Source of the DNA: Bacteroidales bacterium UBA3816
GTDB lineage: Bacteria > Bacteroidota > Bacteroidia > Bacteroidales > P3
NCBI GenBank assembly: GCA_002368955.1
Contig: DFDY01000033.1
Span: 1 to 23,286, forward strand
Direction of reading: 5' to 3'
DNA: 23,286 bases
The notes under the pieces were generated by a model. That model did not search any database. It was not told the DNA's origin and saw only the letters and a program-made list of their open reading frames with translations. Within the stretch, counting starts at the first letter, position 1. Each line of letters starts with the position of its first letter. Shown in pieces: positions 13,480-21,061 of the stretch. Position numbers and translations under genes: made by a program.

Positions 13480-14811
13480 TTATTGTGTCTGGTCTCTTTT
13501 CCTCAATCGGGAGCAGCGAACCGTGGGCTCGGACTGGGCCAACTCGGGGAAGTACTGCTCCATATTGCGGTCAATGCGCTCGTCAACACTGAGGGGCGAG
13601 GGGGTGGCGGCCAGGCTGTCGCGGACGGCCTGTATCTGCTCGGGGTCGTAGCAGAGCTCCAAGAGGGCACGATTGACGAAACCGTTGCCCAAGTTGTAGA
13701 GCTGCACGGTGCAGTAGGAGAGCATCACATAGTCGGCACTGAGCAATTGTTCCACCAGGTCGATGTCGGCCACCTGCTCGTGGTCAGGGTCATAGTAGAT
13801 GGTGCTGAAATAGTACCAATAGCGAAAATTGGAGAAGAGTTGCTGGACGGGGTAGTTGTACAGGACGTTCCAGAAGAAAGAGTCGCCAATGACAATCAGC
13901 GACGGATTGCGCTCGGGGGCAGGGTCGGCCAGCGCGACGTCGACATACTGGTTGCGCTCGGTGGGGATATGGAAGGTCTTGTTGAGCAGGTCGTCTAGGT
14001 CGGCATCGGGCTCGCGGGTGCGGGCGTGGTAGGGTTGCCCGAGGGTGACGGGGCGTATTTCGGGGCCGAAGGTCTGCATGAAACGCATGACGGAGTCGAA
14101 AGCATAGGTGCTGGCAATGCTGCTCCAGTGGGTGCCGGTTTGGGTGAAGAGCAGATAGGGCGTGCGGCCCTTGAGGGAGTCGAAACAATGGCAGATATCC
14201 ACATGGCGGATGCCGTAGGGGTTGCACCACTTACTGTAGAAATCGTAGGCGCGATGGTGTCCGAGGGTACGGCTGCCACGGGCCTCGGCCCCACGGTCGG
14301 GCAGATACTGCGGATAGATGCGCTCCTTGCCCGGGAGCATGGCAAGAAACAGGTGAACGCCCTGTTCTTCAAGTATTTTCTGCAACTTGGAGAGGCGGCT
14401 GATGCGACGGAAGAAGACATTCTCCCGCTCATAGTCAGGTATGCTGTCGGAATAGAAATGAGGGAAACAGTCCGTGTAATACTCGTCCACAAACCACGGT
14501 TCGAAGAGATAGTCGTGCTGGCCCAGCACCACAGAGCCGGGGTTGGTAGACTTGTGGTAGGCCGTCCAAAGGTACTGATTGTACATCCGTATGGCCGGTT
14601 CGCGAAAGCCGTGATGCTCCTTGGCGTAGGTGTCGAGGGCCTGCTGCCACTGACCCGTAAGGAATGCCTGAAAGGTAAACTGCGGCTTCTCGGCACTGAC
14701 ATAGACACCTTTCAGTGGCTTTACCGGAATAACGTGCCAGAAACCCTGCGCAATGGTGAGCAGCATGAGGGCCATAGTGGTCAGACAGAGTATTTTGGGG
14801 AGGCGTTGCAT
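13480..14811 (-). CDS. AlgJ/AlgX-like SGNH-fold protein of polysaccharide acylation
   Basis: A 443-residue protein with an N-terminal membrane anchor (residues about 5-27) and a periplasmic SGNH-hydrolase-like domain related to AlgJ/AlgX. Those proteins move or attach acetyl groups on exopolysaccharide together with the MBOAT protein AlgI. The start at 14811 is chosen because it follows the MBOAT stop codon by 2 nt (TAG-cc-ATG), a coupling arrangement; an in-frame start at 14901 would lie inside the MBOAT gene. The GDS nucleophile motif (IVIGDSFFWN, Ser311) and the His motif (TQTGTHWSS, His228) are present. In AlgJ and AlgX the residue two before that His is the catalytic Asp; here it is Gly226. 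Acylation of a surface glycan is likely; the glycan is unknown. Confidence 0.85.
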   Translation of the reverse strand: MQRLPKILCLTTMALMLLTIAQGFWHVIPVKPLKGVYVSAEKPQFTFQAFLTGQWQQALDTYAKEHHGFREPAIRMYNQYLWTAYHKSTNPGSVVLGQHDYLFEPWFVDEYYTDCFPHFYSDSIPDYERENVFFRRISRLSKLQKILEEQGVHLFLAMLPGKERIYPQYLPDRGAEARGSRTLGHHRAYDFYSKWCNPYGIRHVDICHCFDSLKGRTPYLLFTQTGTHWSSIASTYAFDSVMRFMQTFGPEIRPVTLGQPYHARTREPDADLDDLLNKTFHIPTERNQYVDVALADPAPERNPSLIVIGDSFFWNVLYNYPVQQLFSNFRYWYYFSTIYYDPDHEQVADIDLVEQLLSADYVMLSYCTVQLYNLGNGFVNRALLELCYDPEQIQAVRDSLAATPSPLSVDERIDRNMEQYFPELAQSEPTVRCSRLRKRDQTQ

Positions 14812-14813
14812 GG

Positions 14814-16247
14814 CTAGAATCGGAAATAGATGAAGGGACTGAAGTCGGTGGCCGTAAGCGCACTCAGGCAGAAGAAGAAAAGCAGGCAGGCCGCCAGCCA
14901 TACCAAAAGGTGGACCGATGGGCGGCGATAATCGGTGTAGAACACCGCCTGCTCCAGCCTGCGGCCAAAGGGCAGCAACGTAAGGAAAGAAAAGCAGAGG
15001 GCCACCACCAGCATGACATAGAACTGCGGCTGTTGCGACAGGGAGAACCCAGCAAAGTCAAACGAGAACAGCCGACGGACAAACTGCCAGCAGGTGGGCA
15101 AGTCCTCTATACGGAAGAGCGACCAACCGACCACCAAGATGATGAAAGTGGGCAGCACGAAAAGGGGGTGTCGCCGTTTGGTGTCGAAGGCCGGGACATG
15201 GCGCGACAGAAATCTCTCCAGCACCAGAAAACAGCCATGATAGGCACCCCAAAGGACGAAGTTCCAACTGGCCCCATGCCAGAGGCCGCTGAGCAGAAAG
15301 ACCACCCAGAGGTTCAAATAGGTGCGCACCGTCCCACGGCGGTTGCCCCCCAGAGGGATGTAGAGATAGTTGCGCATGAAGGTGCCAAGGGTGATATGCC
15401 AACGGCGCCAAAACTCGGTGATGCTGGTGGAGGTGTAGGGGTTGTTGAAATTCTCAGGGAACTTGAAACCCATGATGCGGCCGAGGCCGATGGCCATGTC
15501 GCTGTAGCCCGAGAAGTCGAAGTAGAGCTGCATGGTGTAGGCGATGATGGTAATCCAGGCCGTGCCCATGTCCATGGCCGCAAGGTCCCCACCCAACGCC
15601 ACGTCTACCGTGCGACCAATGACGTCGGCCACCAGTACCTTCTTGCACAGGCCCACCGTAAAGCGGTAGAAACCCTGCAGGCATTCCGCCCAGCGCAGAC
15701 GGCGTTGGGCAGTAATTTGGTCGGCGATGTCGGTATAGCGCACAATGGGACCGGCTATCAGCTGTGGAAACATAATGATGTAGACCACATAGTCGGTCAG
15801 GCGCTTCATAGGCTGGTTTACGCCGCGATAGGTGTCCAGCACATAGGTGACCGACTGGAAGGAGAAGAAACTGATGCCAATGGGCAGCAAGACTTTGGTC
15901 CACGACATGGTGCCCAAGCCGAAGGCGGCGAGGAGGGCATTGACATTGTCTACAAAGAAATTGGCATACTTGAAATAGGCCAGCAGCCCCAAACAAAGGA
16001 TGATGGCCGCCGCACAGAGGGCTTTCTTTGCCACTGGCCGCTGCGCCCGATGCATGGCCTTGACCAGATAGAAGTTAAGCACCGTGGAGGCCAGCAGGAT
16101 GAGTATGAAGTCAGGAGCGCCCCAGGCATAAAAGATGATTGACCCTACCAGCAGCACCCCGTTGCGCCACTTAGGCGGCACTAGGAAGTAGAGCAGCAGA
16201 AACAGCGGCAGAAAATAGAGTAGGAATATGTGGCTGCTGAAAATCAT
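14814..16247 (-). CDS. MBOAT family O-acyltransferase (AlgI-like)
   Basis: A 477-residue multi-spanning inner-membrane protein. It is predicted to pass acyl groups, usually acetyl, from a cytosolic donor across the membrane for O-acylation of an exported glycan. Landmarks: FPQLIAGPIVRYTDI, the block TEFWRRWHITLGTFMRNYLY followed by IPLGGNRRG, and SGLWHGASWNFVLWG with the invariant catalytic His. About ten hydrophobic segments are visible, and a hydrophobic tail ends in IYFRF. Length is normal for AlgI/DltB relatives. It overlaps functionally with the next gene, an AlgJ-like SGNH protein that starts 2 nt after its stop, so the two should be made together. AlgI and the D-alanine carrier DltB are the nearest models; absence of dltA/dltC-like genes favours the AlgI type. 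Confidence 0.93.
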   Translation of the reverse strand: MIFSSHIFLLYFLPLFLLLYFLVPPKWRNGVLLVGSIIFYAWGAPDFILILLASTVLNFYLVKAMHRAQRPVAKKALCAAAIILCLGLLAYFKYANFFVDNVNALLAAFGLGTMSWTKVLLPIGISFFSFQSVTYVLDTYRGVNQPMKRLTDYVVYIIMFPQLIAGPIVRYTDIADQITAQRRLRWAECLQGFYRFTVGLCKKVLVADVIGRTVDVALGGDLAAMDMGTAWITIIAYTMQLYFDFSGYSDMAIGLGRIMGFKFPENFNNPYTSTSITEFWRRWHITLGTFMRNYLYIPLGGNRRGTVRTYLNLWVVFLLSGLWHGASWNFVLWGAYHGCFLVLERFLSRHVPAFDTKRRHPLFVLPTFIILVVGWSLFRIEDLPTCWQFVRRLFSFDFAGFSLSQQPQFYVMLVVALCFSFLTLLPFGRRLEQAVFYTDYRRPSVHLLVWLAACLLFFFCLSALTATDFSPFIYFRF

Positions 16248-16286
16248 CTGGGTGGATAGGTGAAACGGCTGGGATTGAAGGTTCGA

Positions 16287-16874
16287 TCAGAGTCGCAACG
16301 ATTGGATAATACTGCCCAAATTGGTCGTGAAGAGCCTCACACCTATGGCCAACAAGATAACACCGAAGAACTTACGCAGGATGGACACCAACGTGGCTCC
16401 CAGCAGTCTCTCCAGTTTGTTGATATAGCGTAGCACCAAATAGTCGATGACGATATTGAGCAGGAGCGCAATCAGGATATTCACATCGGCATACTCGGCC
16501 CGCAGCGAAATGATAGTGGTGAGGGCACCCGGTCCGGCAATGAGGGGGAAAGCAATAGGCACCACGGTGGAGCCGCCGCCCGCGGGGTCGTTCTTGAAGA
16601 TTTCCACACCCAGGATCATCTCAAAGGCCATGATAAAGAGGACAATGGAACCCGCCACGGCAAAGGACTGAATGTCCACCCCGAAGAGTTTCAACGCCGC
16701 GTCGCCCAGAAAGAAGAAGACCACAAAGATGGCCAGCGAGATAAGCGCGGCAAAAAGGGGATGATACTTGTTGCCGCTCTGCTTGAGCGAAAGGAAGATG
16801 GGGATGGAGCCAGTGATGTCGATGATAGCAAAGAGTACCAGAAAGGCTCCGATGATTTGTTTGAAATCGAGCAT
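16287..16874 (-). CDS. MarC family integral membrane protein
   Basis: A 195-residue protein with about six hydrophobic segments, belonging to the MarC/UPF0056 family of inner-membrane proteins. Family signatures are FAIIDITGSIPIFLSL near the N-terminus, FPLIAGPGALTTIISL in the middle and RILRKFFGVILLAIGVRLF-like text (SILRKFFGVILLAIG) near the end. The start at 16874 (MLDFKQIIGAF) is chosen over an upstream frame to 16934 that would overlap the M28 gene; it lies 23 nt after that gene's stop. MarC was once linked to multiple antibiotic resistance but that link was withdrawn; the transported substrate is unknown. It lies 39 nt before the MBOAT gene on the same strand. Confidence 0.9.
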   Translation of the reverse strand: MLDFKQIIGAFLVLFAIIDITGSIPIFLSLKQSGNKYHPLFAALISLAIFVVFFFLGDAALKLFGVDIQSFAVAGSIVLFIMAFEMILGVEIFKNDPAGGGSTVVPIAFPLIAGPGALTTIISLRAEYADVNILIALLLNIVIDYLVLRYINKLERLLGATLVSILRKFFGVILLAIGVRLFTTNLGSIIQSLRL

Positions 16875-16897
16875 TTGAATGAGTTTTATTCGTATTA

Positions 16898-18457
16898 TTA
16901 GAATATGTAGCTTACTTGATACATGGTGGCACATCGCCGTGCCTCGGCGGGGAGCGGCGAGTTCACGCCATTAAAGGCACGTAAGCGCGAGAATCCTATG
17001 GACAGAAACCGTGCTAGATGGAACGATAGGCTGTACGTCAGACCATACTGATGGGGCTGCCGAAGGTCAACGTCCTGCACTACCGTGTTCTTGCCCTTGC
17101 CACCGACCAACTCGGCTCTAAAAGTGTATCCATAGAAACCGCCCAAGCCCAACTGCACATTGGCATCCGGGGGGCCTAGAATCAGTTTCAGCTGGGCGGG
17201 CACCAGCAGTTGCAGCTGGCTATACTCGCACCTCCCCTCCAAGAGGTCCTCTCCCGAGGGGAACCATGTGCTGCCCCCATCCATGAGGGCATCCACCTGC
17301 AATCCAAAGTGGTTGGTGAAGTTCAGCTGCCCCGTCAGTCCTAGCTGGTAGGCGGGCAGAGGTTTGGTGCGGAAAGCAGAATTCGTAAAATCCAAATGGT
17401 TGGGACCTACGCCCAATAGTACACCGCCCTGGAAGAAAGGGAGGTCGTCGGTATGCTTGGGCGAGAACCTGCCTGTGGCATTCATGGGCTGCTCCACCTG
17501 CGCCATGGCGCAGGTAAGCTGCACCAGGCAGTCTGTAACTTTGGAAAGTCCTTTGTAGTCAATCAGCTCGGCATCGTCTTCGGGCTTATGGTAAGGCGAG
17601 CCTAATCCGGTTGTCACCGCCAGCGTGGGCACCCTCCGTTTGGCAAAGGGTTCCGTATCTGTGGCACCAAAAGGTGACTGTTCAAAGCGGCGGGTACTCA
17701 CCTTTATACCGCTACTCTCTGCTGCCGCATGAATCATTTCGTCACAGTCTTTCAGCGTGCCAGTGCCACTGAACGAGAGACTTCCCCCTTTCAGCCATCC
17801 CACCATGTCCACACTCATCATCATCTTCACACGGCTCAGCATCCCCAGCCGATCCAGCTCGTTGGCCAAAGCCGACGAGCCAAGGAGTCCTATTTCCTCG
17901 GCATCAAAGGCACAAATGAGCACACTGCGGTCCAACTCATCGCGTCGCTGCATCAGCCTGCGTGCCAACTCTATCACAGCTGCCGAACCTGACGCGTTGT
18001 CGTCAGCCCCGTTGTACACTTGCCCGTCACGCACGCCCAGATGGTCATAGTGGGCACCCACCACAACAAATTCATTCCTCAGCACAGGGTCGCTGCCCGG
18101 AATGACGGCCACCAGATTGCAGTATACATTGCCGAGTTTCTGTGACCAATACTCCACAGAATCTGCATCGATGACTTTTACCTCAGCACCTTTGGCGACG
18201 GCAACAGAATAACGCACTATGAGAAAGTGTTGCCGCATATCGCCGCCCCAGAAAGGTTGTAGGCCTATGTTGTTGTATTCGTTTTCGATATACTGAAGGG
18301 CCTTGCGAGCATCGTCGCTGCCAGCCTTACGTCCTTGCAGCGAGTCTGCAGCCAAATAGTAGACGTGTTTTTTCAAACGGTTCTCCTGCGTCTGCCCTTT
18401 GGCAACTGCACCCAACAGCAACACACCTAAAAGAAAAACTATATACTTCGTTTTCAT
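16898..18457 (-). CDS. M28 metallopeptidase fused to outer-membrane beta-barrel-like domain
   Basis: A 519-residue exported protein with a signal peptide (first 21 residues). Residues about 25-320 form an M28 (aminopeptidase Y/S-like) zinc peptidase: GAHYDHLG (His136), NGADDNASG (Asp152), DAEEIGLLGS (Glu187/Glu188), SVDMVG (Asp217) and GSPYHKPEDD (His290) supply all expected metal ligands and the catalytic Glu. Typical family members stop soon after that His. Here about 175 more residues follow, with alternating polar/hydrophobic strands (YQLGLTGQLNF, FGLQVDALMDGG, YSQLQLLVPAQLKLI, VQLGLGGFYGYTF, GLTYSLSFHL) and a final YQVSYIF ending in Phe. This resembles the PorT-like outer-membrane beta-barrel family of Bacteroidota. 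Peptidase assignment is firm; the barrel is inferred from strand pattern and terminal aromatic. It opens the long minus-strand run toward galM. Confidence 0.88.
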   Translation of the reverse strand: MKTKYIVFLLGVLLLGAVAKGQTQENRLKKHVYYLAADSLQGRKAGSDDARKALQYIENEYNNIGLQPFWGGDMRQHFLIVRYSVAVAKGAEVKVIDADSVEYWSQKLGNVYCNLVAVIPGSDPVLRNEFVVVGAHYDHLGVRDGQVYNGADDNASGSAAVIELARRLMQRRDELDRSVLICAFDAEEIGLLGSSALANELDRLGMLSRVKMMMSVDMVGWLKGGSLSFSGTGTLKDCDEMIHAAAESSGIKVSTRRFEQSPFGATDTEPFAKRRVPTLAVTTGLGSPYHKPEDDAELIDYKGLSKVTDCLVQLTCAMAQVEQPMNATGRFSPKHTDDLPFFQGGVLLGVGPNHLDFTNSAFRTKPLPAYQLGLTGQLNFTNHFGLQVDALMDGGSTWFPSGEDLLEGRCEYSQLQLLVPAQLKLILGPPDANVQLGLGGFYGYTFRAELVGGKGKNTVVQDVDLRQPHQYGLTYSLSFHLARFLSIGFSRLRAFNGVNSPLPAEARRCATMYQVSYIF

Positions 18458-18479
18458 ACTTTACAATTCTCAATGATGA

Positions 18480-18510
18480 ATTCTGAGCGGCTGCCGCCGT
18501 CTCAATTCAG
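18480..18510. repeat. Dispersed intergenic repeat copy
   Basis: ATTCTGAGCGGCTGCCGCC at 18480-18498 matches 6233-6251 at 18 of 19 positions and is preceded by GA, giving GAATTCTGAG, which also occurs at 6183-6192. It is followed by TCTCAATTCAG, an imperfect reverse complement of the left part. It lies just upstream of the M28 gene start. Confidence 0.6.
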
Positions 18511-18544
18511 ACTACTAATAATATGCAGAACGAGAAAACACATT

Positions 18545-18560
18545 TATTATTGTAATAATA
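18545..18560. promoter_or_regulatory. AT-rich palindrome between divergent genes
   Basis: TATTATT and AATAATA form a perfect inverted repeat around a 2-bp centre, between the divergent M28 peptidase and YqiA-like genes. It could be an operator, but AT-rich sequence makes such palindromes likely by chance. No TAnnTTTG promoter was found for either gene. Confidence 0.25.
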
Positions 18561-18606
18561 TAATAAAAAAACATAAAGTAAGTTATTTACCAAAAATCGG
18601 CATGTC

Positions 18607-19173
18607 ATGAAACTCCTCTACATCCACGGCTACGGTTCCACCGGCAACGCCATGAAGGCCCAGAAACTCCAAGCCATGTTCCCACAAGAGCAGGTGCTTG
18701 CCCCCACTTTTGACTATGACCGCCTTGCGCCCACAGAGGTCTACACCCAACTGCAAGAGGTGGCCCAACGTGAGCAACCCGCCCTCATCCTCGGCAGTAG
18801 CACTGGCGGCTACTATGCCCTCTGCTGCACACAGTTTTACCAAGGGGTGGTTTGGTGTGTCAACCCCGTGCGCGACATAGTGGGTACCATCCGCCGCCAC
18901 CTTTCCATAGGCACGGGAGACAACATTTCCGATAAACTAAAGGAATACGAAAACTTCGACAAGAAGGTCTTCCAACAGCTCCGACCCAAAGTCGGGCAAC
19001 TGCATTTCGCCCTCAGTACCGACGACGAACTCTTGGGGGACCACAAGCCGCTACTGGACCTTTTCCCCAACCACGGACCTGTAGTGTGGAAAGACCATTG
19101 CGGCCACAGATTTTATCGGTTTGACGAACTGAAGGAACATTTTGAACAAAGCCTAAAGGAGCAGAACTGCTGA
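18607..19173 (+). CDS. YqiA/YcfP-like alpha/beta-fold esterase
   Basis: A 188-residue cytosolic alpha/beta hydrolase of the small YqiA type. The N-terminus LLYIHGYGSTGNAMKAQKL is the family's oxyanion-side loop; GSSTGGYYAL holds the nucleophile elbow G-x-S-x-G with Ser65. The other triad members are probably the Asp in FALSTDDELLGDH and the His in DHCGHRFYRFDEL. YqiA of E. coli hydrolyses short acyl esters; the natural substrate is unknown. The start at 18607 is the first ATG in frame and places the family motif at residue 4. The gene is divergent from the M28 peptidase and ends only 12 nt before the convergent stop of the GreA-like gene, with no room for a terminator between them. Confidence 0.88.
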   Translation: MKLLYIHGYGSTGNAMKAQKLQAMFPQEQVLAPTFDYDRLAPTEVYTQLQEVAQREQPALILGSSTGGYYALCCTQFYQGVVWCVNPVRDIVGTIRRHLSIGTGDNISDKLKEYENFDKKVFQQLRPKVGQLHFALSTDDELLGDHKPLLDLFPNHGPVVWKDHCGHRFYRFDELKEHFEQSLKEQNC

Positions 19174-19185
19174 CACCCCTTCGGG

Positions 19186-19662
19186 TTAGAGGATTTCCTT
19201 TATCACTTGTGTCACCCCATTGAAGGTGAGGCTCTCCCCCACCCTTTTTCCTTTCAGGGCCATGTAGATAGGCGTTTGGGCACTGACGGCGAAGAACAAT
19301 TCTTGTGGGGTCATGGTCGAGGTCTTGTATGGCACCAAGAACTTACCTATGCCCACGCTCATAAAAAACTTCTGCTTGTCGGTGACGACAATGGCCCCGT
19401 GGTCGGCCACATGCATGGGGGCCATGCGCAACAGCTCTTGCAGCACCCTGATGCTGGCGTTGGCATTGGAGAGTTGCTTGGCATACATGTCGCGGTTGCG
19501 CATCATCTTGGTGCGATAGGAGTCGTAGCGGTCCACATTGGCACCATAGTCGTTGCTCTGCTGTTGGGCAGAGTCCATCTCCTGCTTGGCGGTGGCCGCC
19601 ACCGCCTGCTGCCTGTCGATGCAGGCTTGGATAATCTGTGTGCGACGTTGCTCGCGAGTCAT
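19186..19662 (-). CDS. GreA/GreB-like C-terminal domain protein
   Basis: A 158-residue protein: an N-terminal helical, probably coiled-coil region (residues about 1-80, rich in Gln and Ala) followed by a domain like the C-terminal FKBP-type part of GreA/GreB. The match is the stretch SAQTPIYMALKGKRVGESL, which parallels the SPIGKALLGKKVGD motif of GreA, and the ending NGVTQVIKEIL. Bacteroidota homologues of this layout are often labelled 3-oxoacyl-ACP synthase, which the sequence does not support. It may bind RNA polymerase, but the acidic tip residues that make GreA cleave RNA cannot be placed with confidence. It lies 80 nt after the aminotransferase gene, separated by a 15-bp inverted repeat, and converges on the YqiA-like gene. 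Confidence 0.72.
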   Translation of the reverse strand: MTREQRRTQIIQACIDRQQAVAATAKQEMDSAQQQSNDYGANVDRYDSYRTKMMRNRDMYAKQLSNANASIRVLQELLRMAPMHVADHGAIVVTDKQKFFMSVGIGKFLVPYKTSTMTPQELFFAVSAQTPIYMALKGKRVGESLTFNGVTQVIKEIL

Positions 19663-19676
19663 AAGGGCTGTTTAAA

Positions 19677-19742
19677 GTTAATAGTTAATAGCCGCAACGG
19701 TGTGCAACTATTAACTATTAACCAGTATCTATTAACTAATAA
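19677..19742. repeat. Perfect 15-bp inverted repeat built of heptamers
   Basis: GTTAATAGTTAATAG (19677-19691) and CTATTAACTATTAAC (19708-19722) are exact reverse complements around a 16-nt loop. Each arm is two GTTAATA heptamers plus one base. ATTAACTAATAA (19731-19742) follows up to the aminotransferase stop codon. As RNA it forms a stable stem at the aminotransferase 3' end. Confidence 0.85.
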
Positions 19743-20945
19743 TTACTTGTTGAGTCTTCCGGGATAGACCTTCAGGGCCTCTTCGAGGCACTTGACCGCA
19801 TGTTTCAGGTCCTCAATGCAGAGGCAGTAGGTGATGCGTGCCTGATGGCGACCGCTTTCGGGATTGACATAGAAACCGGTGGCGGGGGCCATCATGAGGG
19901 TTTCGCCGTTATAGTTGAAGTCGGTGAGCAGCCACTGGCAGAACTTGTCGCTGTCGTCCACGGGCAGGTCAACCACCGTGTAGAAAGCGCCCTTGGGGTT
20001 GGGGCAGAAACAGCCAGGAATCTTATTGATACCCTCAACGATAACGTTGCGACGGGCAACATACTCCTTGCTCACGGCGTCGAAATACTCCTGCGGGGTG
20101 TCCACAGCGGCTTCAGCAAATATCTGACCGAAGCTGGGTGGCGACAGACGGGCCTGAGCCAGACGCATAGCAATGCTGTAAACCTCCTCGTTGCGGGTCA
20201 CCAAACAACCCACGCGGGCACCACAGGCACTGTAACGCTTGGAGACAGAGTCGAACAGGACGACATTCTTCTCCAAGCCCTCCAGCTGCATGACGCTGAA
20301 ATGCTCGTGGCCGTCGTAGCAGAACTCGCGGTAGACCTCATCGGCAAAAAGGAAGAGGTCGTGCTTCTTCACAATCTCAGCCACCTTCAGCAGTTCCTCC
20401 TTGGTGTAGAGGTAGCCGGTGGGGTTGTTGGGATTGCAAATCATGATGGCGCGGGTGCGCGGCGTGATGGCCTTCTCAAACTCTTCAATCGGGGGCAGCG
20501 CAAAGCCGGTCCTGATGTCGCTGGGGATGGTCTTGATGGTGGCATCGCACAGCTTGGCAAAGGTGTTGTAGTTGGTGTAGTAGGGCTCGGGGATGATAAT
20601 CTCGTCGCCAGGGTTCAGGCAGACGGTGAAGGCAAACTGAAGGGCCTCGCTGCCGCCGGTGGTAACGATGATTTGGTCGGGAGTGACCTCAATCTGATGG
20701 CGGTGATAGTATTCCACCAGTTTCTTGCGGTAGGAGAGGTTACCGGCACTGTGGCTGTAGGCCAGAACGCCAATCTTGGTCTCGGCCAAGGTCTTCAGCG
20801 CGCCTTTGGGGGTCTCGATATCGGGCTGACCGATATTCAGGTGATATACATGGATGCCGCGCTCTTTGGCTGCATCGGAATAGGGAACAAGTTTACGAAT
20901 GGCCGACTGCGGCAGTTCTAAACCTTTTTTTGAAATGCTAGGCAT
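19743..20945 (-). CDS. PLP-dependent class I/II aminotransferase
   Basis: A 400-residue fold-type I aminotransferase of the aspartate aminotransferase superfamily, moving an amino group between an amino acid and a 2-oxo acid in the cytosol. Key elements: NIGQPDIETP (37-46), TTGGSEALQFAF (95-106), NPNNPTG (171-177), DEVYREF with Asp202 contacting the PLP ring nitrogen, SVSKRYSACGARVG with the Schiff-base Lys236, and Arg370 (ARITYC) for the substrate carboxylate. Length and motifs fit the AspC/AAT-Ib group; substrate (aspartate, tyrosine or other) cannot be chosen from sequence. It is read with the DUF1573 gene upstream on the same strand, with a 13-bp inverted repeat in between. Confidence 0.92.
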   Translation of the reverse strand: MPSISKKGLELPQSAIRKLVPYSDAAKERGIHVYHLNIGQPDIETPKGALKTLAETKIGVLAYSHSAGNLSYRKKLVEYYHRHQIEVTPDQIIVTTGGSEALQFAFTVCLNPGDEIIIPEPYYTNYNTFAKLCDATIKTIPSDIRTGFALPPIEEFEKAITPRTRAIMICNPNNPTGYLYTKEELLKVAEIVKKHDLFLFADEVYREFCYDGHEHFSVMQLEGLEKNVVLFDSVSKRYSACGARVGCLVTRNEEVYSIAMRLAQARLSPPSFGQIFAEAAVDTPQEYFDAVSKEYVARRNVIVEGINKIPGCFCPNPKGAFYTVVDLPVDDSDKFCQWLLTDFNYNGETLMMAPATGFYVNPESGRHQARITYCLCIEDLKHAVKCLEEALKVYPGRLNK

Positions 20946-20986
20946 GACTAATAATAATTGTTGATAAGTTCGAAAATGCTTAAAGA

Positions 20987-21038
20987 ATCATGAATTCTGA
21001 ACATCTTGCCTCCGTGGCCGATGCCCAGAATTCATGAT
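20987..21038. repeat. Perfect 13-bp inverted repeat upstream of the aminotransferase
   Basis: ATCATGAATTCTG (20987-20999) and CAGAATTCATGAT (21026-21038) are exact reverse complements; the 26-nt loop has an inner CATC/GATG pairing. It lies between the DUF1573 stop and the aminotransferase start. The GAATTCTGA core is shared with the repeats at 6183 and 18478. Confidence 0.8.
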
Positions 21039-21061
21039 ATGGAATTCAGTAATGCAAAATG

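Noticed and set aside
14812..14901. Upstream start for the AlgJ-like protein
   Set aside because: It would overlap the MBOAT coding sequence by about 90 nt; the ATG at 14811 gives a normal membrane anchor and the tight coupling typical of such pairs.
14910..16142. 410-codon open frame on the plus strand opposite the MBOAT gene
   Set aside because: It is antisense to a well-supported gene and its translation has no domain character; GC-rich codon use opposite the real frame keeps it open.
19186..19662. 3-oxoacyl-ACP synthase, the name often given to similar proteins
   Set aside because: It is far too short for a ketosynthase and has no catalytic Cys-His-His/Asn set; the C-terminus is GreA-like.
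19800..20921. 373-codon open frame on the plus strand opposite the aminotransferase
   Set aside because: It is an antisense shadow of a fully conserved PLP enzyme, with no recognisable motif.
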